Source: JALZAI01 sp038212215 | GTDB taxonomy: Bacteria > Actinomycetota > Actinomycetes > Mycobacteriales > Jatrophihabitantaceae | Assembly: GCA_038212215.1 (NCBI GenBank) | Contig: JBBQUT010000007.1 | Coordinates: forward strand, 62,001 to 126,000 | Length of the DNA stretch: 64,000 nt | Reading direction: 5' to 3' | Part shown: positions 58,439-64,000 of the stretch, piece after piece | How the letters are laid out: every line of letters begins with the position of its first letter | Numbering within the stretch: position 1 is the stretch's first letter | Notes under the pieces: generated by a model | Database searches by the model: none | What the model saw: only the letters and a program-made list of their open reading frames with translations | What the model was told of the DNA's origin: nothing | Translations under genes and position numbers: made by a program

Positions 58439-59581
58439 TCAGAGACCGAGCGATCGGCCAACGATCTCCTTCATGATCTCTGATGTCCCGCCGTAAAGGC
58501 GCTGCACGCGGCCGTCGCGCCAGAGTCGGGCGATCTCATACTCGTTGACGTAGCCGTAACCGCCGTGCAGTTGCAGGCACCGGTCGAGCACTTCCCACTC
58601 GGTCTCGGTCACCCAGAGCTTGGCCTGTGCCGCCTCGTCGGCGGTCAGCTCGCCGGCAACCAGCGCCGCGATGCAGCGGTCGACGTAAATCTGCATCACG
58701 TCGATCTTCGCCTTGATGTCGGCCAGCGCGAACCTGTTCGCCTGGAACTCGCCGATCGGCCGGCCGAACGCGACGCGGGTCTTCGCGTACTCGAGGGTCA
58801 CCTCGAAGGCCCGGTGTGCTCGCGCGACCCCGTGCACCGCGATGCCCACTCGCTCGGTCGGCAGGTTGCGCATCAGGTTGTAGAAACCGCGCCTCGGTTC
58901 GCCGAGCACGTTCGCAACGGGCACGCGCACGTCACTGAAGAACAGCTCGGTCGTGTCGGCGGCCTTGGCCCCGATCTTGTCGAGCTTGCGTCCGCGTTCG
59001 AAGCCGGCCATGCCCTCTTCGACCACCAGCAGGCTGATGCCGCGATGGCCCGCGCCAGGGTCGGTACGAGCTACGACGATCACGTGCGTGGCCAGCTGCC
59101 CGTTGCTGATGAACGACTTCGACCCATTGAGGACGTAGTGATCACCGTCCAGTCGAGCGGTCGCGGCGATCGACTTGAGATCGGATCCCGCGCCGGGCTC
59201 GGACATTGCGATCGCCGTGATCACCTCGCCGGTCACCATGCCGGGCAGCCAGCGCGCCTTCTGCTCGTCCGTGGTGAGGTCGAGCAGGTACGGCATCACA
59301 ATGTCGTTGTTCACGGCGAAGCCGAGACCGAGCGAGCCGGTCGCCACGATCTCTTCGGCGAGGATGGCGTTGTAGCGGAAGTCCGAGACACCACTGCCGC
59401 CGAACTGTTCGGGCACCTCCCAGCCGAGGAGTCCGGCAGCGCCCGCCTTGCGCCACACTTCGCGACCGGTTTCTCCGGCCCGCTCCCACTCGGCCGCGTT
59501 CGGTGCGCATTCCTTCTCCAGGAAGGCGCGGACGCTTGCCCGGAACAACTCGTGCTCGTCGTCGAAGATCGTCCGCTGCAT
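58439..59581 (-). CDS. Acyl-CoA dehydrogenase
   Basis: A 380-residue FadE-like enzyme: AMSEPGAGSDLKSIAATARL, NGSKSFISNGQLATHV, DTTELFFSDVRVPVANVLG, RVAFGRPIGEFQANRFALAD, QLHGGYGYVNEYEIARLWRD and C-terminal YGGTSEIMKEIVGRSLGL. The MCAD Glu position is Gly. GTGAGG precedes the ATG. Divergent from the thiolase at 59675, sharing a promoter region with two inverted copies of the common element. Confidence 0.93.
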   Translation of the reverse strand: MQRTIFDDEHELFRASVRAFLEKECAPNAAEWERAGETGREVWRKAGAAGLLGWEVPEQFGGSGVSDFRYNAILAEEIVATGSLGLGFAVNNDIVMPYLLDLTTDEQKARWLPGMVTGEVITAIAMSEPGAGSDLKSIAATARLDGDHYVLNGSKSFISNGQLATHVIVVARTDPGAGHRGISLLVVEEGMAGFERGRKLDKIGAKAADTTELFFSDVRVPVANVLGEPRRGFYNLMRNLPTERVGIAVHGVARAHRAFEVTLEYAKTRVAFGRPIGEFQANRFALADIKAKIDVMQIYVDRCIAALVAGELTADEAAQAKLWVTETEWEVLDRCLQLHGGYGYVNEYEIARLWRDGRVQRLYGGTSEIMKEIVGRSLGL

Positions 59582-59674
59582 GGTTCAACCTCACCTGGAT
59601 CCGCACCCCGCGCGGGTGCGCGCGATGATAGTCTAGCTAAGTTAGATGAATAGCCAAGGAGAATCGAGGGCCAC
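59582..59674. promoter_or_regulatory. Divergent promoter with TCTAGCTAAGTTAGA near-palindrome
   Basis: TCTAGCTAAGTTAGA (59632-59646) is a near-perfect palindrome built of CTAA/TTAG arms. It overlaps TTAGATGA (59642-59649), the common element. It shows how the element can form a two-fold site. It serves the dehydrogenase and the thiolase genes. AAGGAG (59656-59661) lies ahead of the thiolase ATG. Confidence 0.55.
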
Positions 59675-60886
59675 ATGCGCGACGTCGTTATCTGCGAACC
59701 GCTGCGCACACCGGTCGGCCGTTACGGCGGCGCGCTGCGGGACGTTCCCGCTGCGGACCTCGCGGCGACCGTGATCCGTGCGCTGGTCGAGCGGACCGGA
59801 ATCGATCCCGCCCTCGTCGAAGACGTCCTGCTCGGGCAGTGCTACGGCAGCAGCGAGGCGCCCGCCATCGGCCGAGTGGCGGCACTCGACGCGGGCTTGC
59901 CCGTGACGACCAGCGGCTTGCAGCTCGATCGGCGCTGCGGGTCGGGGTTGCAGGCGATCATCTACGCGGCGATGCAGGTGCAGACCGGCATCAGCGACGT
60001 CGTCCTCGCCGGCGGCGTGGAGAGCATGAGCCAGTCCGAGTACTACACGACGTCCATGCGGTGGGGTGCGCGCGGTGAGAGCGTGACGATGCACGACCGC
60101 CTTGCCCGCGGCCGGGTGACCGCGGGTGGCAAGAACTATCCGGTGCCGGGCGGAATGCTGGAAACGGCTGAGAACCTGCGTCGCGAGTACTCCATCTCCC
60201 GCGAGGAGCAGGACGAGTTCGCGCTGCGCTCGCATCAGCGTGCTGTGGCGGCACAGAGCGCCAGCCGGTTCGAAGACGAGATCGTGCCGGTGACGGTCGC
60301 CCAGCGCGGCGGTGATGTCGTGATCAGCCGGGACGAGCATCCACGTGCCGATACCACGCTCGAACAGCTCGCCGCCCTGCCCGCCGCAATGCGCCGCACC
60401 GACCCCGAGGCGACCGTCTCGGCCGGCAACGCCAGCGGGCAGAACGACGGCGCTGCGATCTGCTTGCTCACGTACGCGGAGAAGGCGGCCGAACTCGGGT
60501 TGACACCGCTGGCTCGGCTCAAGTCCTGGGCGCTGGCCGGCGTGCCGCCCGAGACGATGGGCATCGGCCCGGTGCCGGCGACGGCGAAGCTGCTTCAGCG
60601 CACCGACCTCACTCTCGACGACATCGAGCTGCTCGAGTTGAACGAGGCTTTTGCCGCCCAAGTACTGGCGTGCACGCGCGAGTGGGAGTTCAAGGACAAG
60701 GACTTCGACCGGCTGAACGTGAACGGCTCCGGGATCTCTCTCGGGCATCCGGTCGGCGCGACGGGTGGACGGATCCTGGCCACCCTGCTGCGCGAGATGC
60801 AGCGGCGTGACGTGCGCTACGGGCTGGAGACCATGTGCCTCGGCGGCGGACAGGGGTTATCGGCTCTGTTCGAGAGCGTCGCCTGA
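59675..60886 (+). CDS. fadA: Acetyl-CoA acyltransferase (thiolase)
   Basis: A 403-residue degradative thiolase: Cys88 in DRRCGSGLQAIIYAA, GGVESMSQSEYYTTSMRWG, LNEAFAAQVLA, His358 in SLGHPVGATGG and Cys388 in MCLGGGQGLSALF. All catalytic residues are present. Start ATG at 59675 after AAGGAGAATCGAGGG. Followed by the GntR gene after 135 bases. Confidence 0.93.
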   Translation: MRDVVICEPLRTPVGRYGGALRDVPAADLAATVIRALVERTGIDPALVEDVLLGQCYGSSEAPAIGRVAALDAGLPVTTSGLQLDRRCGSGLQAIIYAAMQVQTGISDVVLAGGVESMSQSEYYTTSMRWGARGESVTMHDRLARGRVTAGGKNYPVPGGMLETAENLRREYSISREEQDEFALRSHQRAVAAQSASRFEDEIVPVTVAQRGGDVVISRDEHPRADTTLEQLAALPAAMRRTDPEATVSAGNASGQNDGAAICLLTYAEKAAELGLTPLARLKSWALAGVPPETMGIGPVPATAKLLQRTDLTLDDIELLELNEAFAAQVLACTREWEFKDKDFDRLNVNGSGISLGHPVGATGGRILATLLREMQRRDVRYGLETMCLGGGQGLSALFESVA

Positions 60887-61021
60887 TCTGGGGGCCGCCT
60901 GCGACAAAGCGACCTCAGTACAATGTTTGTGCTTTGTCCAGTTGTAGAGTGATATCGAGACGTCGGGGCTCTTCCTGACGATCATCCTGCCCAGACCCGC
61001 ATCATGACGGAGAGGCACGCG
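60887..61021. promoter_or_regulatory. GntR upstream region with inverted repeats
   Basis: GACAAAGC (60903-60910) and GCTTTGTC (60931-60938) form a perfect 8-base inverted repeat with a 20-base spacer. Inside it, ACAA (60920-60923) and TTGT (60927-60930) form a second pair. It is the likely autoregulatory operator of the GntR gene; the region beyond 60962 is without clear signals. Confidence 0.5.
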
Positions 61022-61798
61022 ATGTCCAGCGCCAGCCAGCCCGACGCCGACGGCAACTCGCCCCTGCGCATTCCGAAGATGGCTGAGCTGGTGTCCCAGC
61101 GGCTTCGTCGGCGGATCGTCCGAGGCGAGTTGTCGCAGGGCGACGCGCTGCCGTCCGAAGCGGCGTTGATGGCCCAGTTCGGGGTCTCGCGCCCGACGCT
61201 GCGCGAGGCGTTCCGCGTGCTCGAGTCCGAGGGATTGATCAGCGTCCGCCGCGGTGCCCACGGCGGTGCACGGGTGCAGACGCCCAACGGTGACACGGCG
61301 GCCCGCTACGCAGGCCTCGTCCTCGAATACCGTGGCGCGACGCTCGAGGACGTCTTCGACGCGCGCAACATCCTCGAACCGCCCTGCGCGGCAATCCTCG
61401 CGCGCCGGCGCACGCAGGCCGACATCGGGCAGCTGCGGGCCGCGGTGAACGAGGCACGCGACGCGATGGACGACCCGAACAGCCTGATCCGGCTGCACAA
61501 CGAGTTCCACGCCCTCATGATCGAGCTCGCCGGCAACCAGACGATGGCCGTTCTCACCGGCATGGTGCGCCACATCATCGACCTGTCCAGCGTCGCCCAC
61601 GTCGCGGCCGACGCCGGAAGCCCGGCGAACATCCGCTCGATCCGCAAGGGTTTCCGCGCTCACGAGAAGCTGGTTGACCACATCGAGGCGCGCGAGGCCA
61701 ACCTCGCCCAAGAACTGTGGAGCAAGCACCTGACCGAAGCCGAGAGTTACATCCTCGGAGGCTCGAATCCCAAGACCGTGCTCGATCTGCTCGGCTGA
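61022..61798 (+). CDS. GntR family (FadR/FCD-type) transcriptional regulator
   Basis: A 258-residue regulator: winged helix-turn-helix at about 15-80 (MAELVSQRLRRRIVRGELSQ, then LPSEAALMAQFGVSRPTLRE) and a C-terminal all-helical FCD domain with metal-binding type residues (EFHALMIELAGNQ; the helix around VAHVAADAGS). GGAGAGG at 61009-61015 fits the ATG at 61022; the ATG at 61004 has no site. It is the only regulator in the right half, so it is a candidate for the shared TTAGNTRA sites, but its own upstream repeats look different. Confidence 0.9.
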   Translation: MSSASQPDADGNSPLRIPKMAELVSQRLRRRIVRGELSQGDALPSEAALMAQFGVSRPTLREAFRVLESEGLISVRRGAHGGARVQTPNGDTAARYAGLVLEYRGATLEDVFDARNILEPPCAAILARRRTQADIGQLRAAVNEARDAMDDPNSLIRLHNEFHALMIELAGNQTMAVLTGMVRHIIDLSSVAHVAADAGSPANIRSIRKGFRAHEKLVDHIEAREANLAQELWSKHLTEAESYILGGSNPKTVLDLLG

Positions 61799-61864
61799 CG
61801 GTTCCCCCGCTGCACCTTCTGCAGTACGATTCCTCTAGCTAATTAAGCTATTAGAGGAGGCGTC
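61799..61864. promoter_or_regulatory. Promoter with TAGCT-N5-AGCTA repeat
   Basis: TAGCT (61836-61840) and AGCTA (61846-61850) form an inverted repeat with a 5-base spacer. CCTCTA (61832-61837) and TAGAGG (61852-61857) form an outer pair with a slightly different centre. CTAGCTAA (61835-61842) is a variant of the common element. Ribosome site GGAGG at 61856-61860 overlaps the right arm, so binding there or a leader hairpin could block translation of the SDR. Confidence 0.5.
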
Positions 61865-62617
61865 GTGCGGTTCGTGGGCAAAACAGTACTGATCACCGGG
61901 GCTGCACGCGGGATCGGCGCCGCCATCGCCACCCGCTTCGCCGCCGAGGGCGCGCGCGTCGCGATCGCCGACCTCGACACGGAGGCGGCCGAGAAGCTGG
62001 CGCAGCAGCTCGGCGCGGACGAGCAGCCGTGCGCCGGCTTCCCCGTCGACGTCGCCGACCTCGACTCGATCGCCGCGCTGATCCGTGACGTCGTCGACAG
62101 GCTTGGGCCGATCGACGTCCTCGTCAACAACGCCGGCGTCGACACGATCGAGCGATTCCTCGACAGCAAGCCCGAGACCTGGGACCGCCTGCTGTCCGTC
62201 AATCTCAGGGGCACGATCGCGATGTGCCACGCCGTGGTCGCTGCCATGGTCGAAGGCGGTGGCGGCCGAGTCGTGAACATCGCGTCCGACGCAGGGCGAG
62301 TGGGCTCGTCCGGCGAGGTCGTCTACTCCGGCACCAAGGGCGGCGTCATCGCGTTCAGCAAAGCGCTGGCGAGAGAGGTCGCGCGCGACAACGTCACGGT
62401 GAACGTCGTGTGTCCCGGCCCCACCGACACGGCACTGCTCGATCAGGTCGCCGCCGCCAGCCAGAGGCTCTACGACTCCATCGCGCGCTCGGTCCCGCTG
62501 CGCCGCATCGCCGTCCCGGACGACATCGCCCCCGCGGTCGCCTTCTTCGCGTCGGACGACGCCGCGTACATCACCGGTCAGACGCTGTCGGTCAGCGGCG
62601 GCCTGACGATGGCGTGA
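61865..62617 (+). CDS. SDR, BadH/FabG-like hydroxyacyl-CoA dehydrogenase
   Basis: A 250-residue SDR: VLITGAARGIGAAIATRFAA, LVNNAGVDTIERFLDSKPET, Ser in NIASDAGRVG, YSGTK catalytic pair and TGQTLSVSGGLTMA at the end. It resembles 2-hydroxycyclohexanecarboxyl-CoA dehydrogenase BadH and FabG-type enzymes, but the substrate is inferred. GTG start after GGAGG. The stop overlaps the hydratase start (GTGA, 62614-62617). Confidence 0.88.
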   Translation: MRFVGKTVLITGAARGIGAAIATRFAAEGARVAIADLDTEAAEKLAQQLGADEQPCAGFPVDVADLDSIAALIRDVVDRLGPIDVLVNNAGVDTIERFLDSKPETWDRLLSVNLRGTIAMCHAVVAAMVEGGGGRVVNIASDAGRVGSSGEVVYSGTKGGVIAFSKALAREVARDNVTVNVVCPGPTDTALLDQVAAASQRLYDSIARSVPLRRIAVPDDIAPAVAFFASDDAAYITGQTLSVSGGLTMA

Positions 62618-63387
62618 GCGGCATCCTTCTGGTCGAACGCGTCGGTGCGGCCGCGCGCCTGACGCTCGACCGACCGGAACTCCTCAACGCGATCGGCACC
62701 GCGACGGTGCACGCGATACATGCTGCGCTGGACGAGTTGGCAACCGACGACACCGTGCGGGCGCTCGTCATCACAGGTGCCGGCCGCGCGTTCAGCGCCG
62801 GCGCCGACATCGGCGAGCTGGAGACCTTAAGGTCGCCGCGTGCCTTCCGCGCGTTCGTCGATCGGCTCGATGAGTGCTTCGGGCGGCTGCAGCGTTTTCC
62901 CAAGCCCTCGGTAGCAGCCATCCACGGCTTCGCTTTCGGCGGCGGGCTCGAGCTCGCACTGGCGTGCGACCTCCGTGTGTCCACTCCCGGTGCGCGGCTG
63001 GGCGTGCCGGAGATGAAACTCGGTCTGCTGCCCGGTGCCGGGGCCACCCAACGACTCCCGCGTCTGTTGCCCGCGGCCATCGCCAAGCAGATGATCCTGA
63101 CCGGCGAGCCGCTGAGCGGCGAGCGCGCGTACCAACTCGGCCTCGTCAACCAGCTCGCCGACGACGCGCTCGTCCGCGCGGAGCACGTCGGCGCCATGCT
63201 GGCTGCGGGTGCACCACTCGCGCTGGCGGCGGGTAAGCAACTCGTGGACGACGGCGTCGAGATGAATCTGGATGCCGCGGTGCGCTTCGAACGCGAAACC
63301 GTCGCCGGGTTGTTCGGCACCGAAGACTGCGCCATCGGCTTGCGTGCCTTCCGGGACCGGACTCCCCCGGTCTTCACCGGACGGTAG
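62614..63387 (+). CDS. Enoyl-CoA hydratase
   Basis: A 257-residue crotonase with both catalytic Glu residues, in GFAFGGGLELALACDLRV and VPEMKLGLLPGAGATQRLPR, so true enoyl-CoA hydration is likely. It starts LTLDRPELLNAIGTATVHA. GTG start overlaps the SDR stop by 4 bases. SDR plus hydratase thus form a hydration/oxidation pair. Convergent with the wax-synthase-like gene (35-base gap). Confidence 0.92.
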   Translation: MSGILLVERVGAAARLTLDRPELLNAIGTATVHAIHAALDELATDDTVRALVITGAGRAFSAGADIGELETLRSPRAFRAFVDRLDECFGRLQRFPKPSVAAIHGFAFGGGLELALACDLRVSTPGARLGVPEMKLGLLPGAGATQRLPRLLPAAIAKQMILTGEPLSGERAYQLGLVNQLADDALVRAEHVGAMLAAGAPLALAAGKQLVDDGVEMNLDAAVRFERETVAGLFGTEDCAIGLRAFRDRTPPVFTGR

Positions 63388-63422
63388 CGGCGTCAATCTC
63401 GCCGCGCCGGCCGGGGCCGTCA

Positions 63423-64000
63423 CTAACCCGCCGCGGCGAGCAACTCTTCGATCGCGACGTCGATGCGCTCGCCGTACGACGCCGGGTCGGGCACCATCTC
63501 GCGGCACGCGGTGAACGAGAACGTGAACGCGCCGGCATAGCTGCCGACGAGATGGATGATGCCGAGGCCGTCCATGATTGGCCCCATGCCGTAACACGCC
63601 AGCATCTGCGAACCGAATCCGTACAACGGTTCGGGCGGTCCGGGGACGTTGGTGACCACGACGTTGGCAACCGGCCGGCGCGAGGCGACGAGCGGTGCGA
63701 GACGACGCATTGCCACCCCGACCAGGCCGCCCGGAATCACCTGCGCGGCGTCGGCGAGAGCACGCGCCCGAACCGCGTTGGCGCGCTCCTTCCGCTCGCG
63801 GGTGATCGCGGCAATCACGGCTACGCGTTCCCGAGGGTCGGCGACATCCGTGCCCAGTGGCGCCAGCATGATCGAGATGCGGTTCCCGCCGGTCTCGTCC
63901 CCGGGCATGCGCGTCGAGATGGGCACGGCCGCGACGAGACTCGACTCCGGCAGCTCGTCCCGGTCGGCGAGGTAGCCGCGCAGTGCGCCGCCCACCACCG
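63423..64000 (-). CDS. Wax ester synthase/diacylglycerol acyltransferase-like protein, 5' end cut by window edge
   Basis: 192 codons of the C-terminal half of a WS/DGAT-family acyltransferase. Family marks: VVGGALRGYLADRDELP, VPISTRMPGDETGGNRI, VANVVVTNVPGPPEPLYGFG, and GLGIIHLVGSYAGAFTFSFT close to the end. The HHxxxDG catalytic motif would lie right of the window. Expected role: acyl transfer from acyl-CoA to alcohols or diacylglycerol, for storage lipid. The start and ribosome site are not visible. Confidence 0.85.
   Translation of the reverse strand, partial: VVGGALRGYLADRDELPESSLVAAVPISTRMPGDETGGNRISIMLAPLGTDVADPRERVAVIAAITRERKERANAVRARALADAAQVIPGGLVGVAMRRLAPLVASRRPVANVVVTNVPGPPEPLYGFGSQMLACYGMGPIMDGLGIIHLVGSYAGAFTFSFTACREMVPDPASYGERIDVAIEELLAAAG

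Noticed and set aside
1..64000. KstR-type steroid operator (TNNAACNNGTTNNA)
   Set aside because: The A+T elements in the gaps do not match this spacing, so control by a KstR homologue is not supported.
1..64000. Mobile element, prophage, CRISPR, tRNA or rRNA
   Set aside because: No transposase, integrase, terminal repeats, spacer arrays or cloverleaf-like segments were seen; the island is uniform in codon use.

Overview
The window is high-GC DNA, and the codon use, GTG starts, GGAGG-type ribosome sites and gene content fit a chromosomal segment of an actinomycete (Actinomycetota). Three LLM-class (F420-type) flavin oxidoreductases, a wax-ester-synthase/DGAT-like gene cut by the right edge, many FadE-like acyl-CoA dehydrogenases, DUF35 proteins and a LivH-LivM-LivG fusion all point the same way. 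I cannot name a genus from sequence alone. No rRNA, tRNA, CRISPR array, transposase or phage gene is visible, and most genes abut or overlap by 4 bases.

Nearly everything belongs to one catabolic island for CoA-activated, probably branched or cyclic aliphatic acids. It holds 7 acyl-CoA dehydrogenases (one cut by the left edge), 5 enoyl-CoA hydratase/isomerase-family proteins, 10 intact short-chain dehydrogenases plus one SDR remnant, 4 thiolase-fold proteins, one HMG-CoA-synthase-like/DUF35 fusion and a second DUF35 protein. It also holds 3 ANL/PaaK-type ligases plus a fragment-like partner, 2 family III CoA-transferase/racemase proteins, 6 hotdog proteins, 3 ACMSD-like amidohydrolases, a D-aminoacylase-like amidohydrolase and 3 SnoaL-like proteins. 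Two APH-fold kinases, an aldehyde dehydrogenase, two AhpD/CMD-fold proteins, a thioredoxin and a branched-chain-type ABC importer complete it. An alpha-methylacyl-CoA racemase, HSD17B4-like SDRs, MaoC dehydratases and an SCP-x-like thiolase side by side recall peroxisomal branched-chain and steroid side-chain beta-oxidation.

Layout: 1-12.3 kb, acyl-CoA dehydrogenases, SDR, hydratase and a block of HMGS-like/DUF35, thiolase, two hotdog dehydratases and a small-type dehydrogenase. 12.4-22.3 kb, racemase, CoA ligase, thioesterase, LLM oxidoreductases, aldehyde dehydrogenase and an MFE2-like SDR. 22.4-31 kb, hydratase, amidohydrolases around a TetR gene, and a cysteine-less thiolase/DUF35 pair. 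32-37.4 kb, an operon of PaaK-like ligase, fragment-like partner, degenerate ligase, SnoaL-like protein and kinase. 37.4-48.7 kb, deacylase, LLM enzyme, thioredoxin/CMD genes, a second TetR gene, thioesterase, kinase and SDR. 48.7-53.6 kb, the ABC importer. 53.8-64 kb, CoA transferase, thiolases, acyl-CoA dehydrogenase, GntR regulator and a wax-synthase-like gene.

The island is built largely from divergent transcription units. In almost every divergent gap lies an A+T-rich element with the core TTAGNTRA (best form GTTAGATRA), suggesting common control by one regulator or one promoter class. A separate near-identical operator pair, TTACGNNGTAA, sits in front of the TetR gene at 24.5 kb and the amidohydrolase gene at 25.4-26.6 kb and probably marks a local sub-regulon. 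Two lesions are visible: a single-base frameshift in an AttH/lipocalin-like gene (46.3-47.3 kb) and an SDR remnant (53.8-54.1 kb) whose promoter element is still present.
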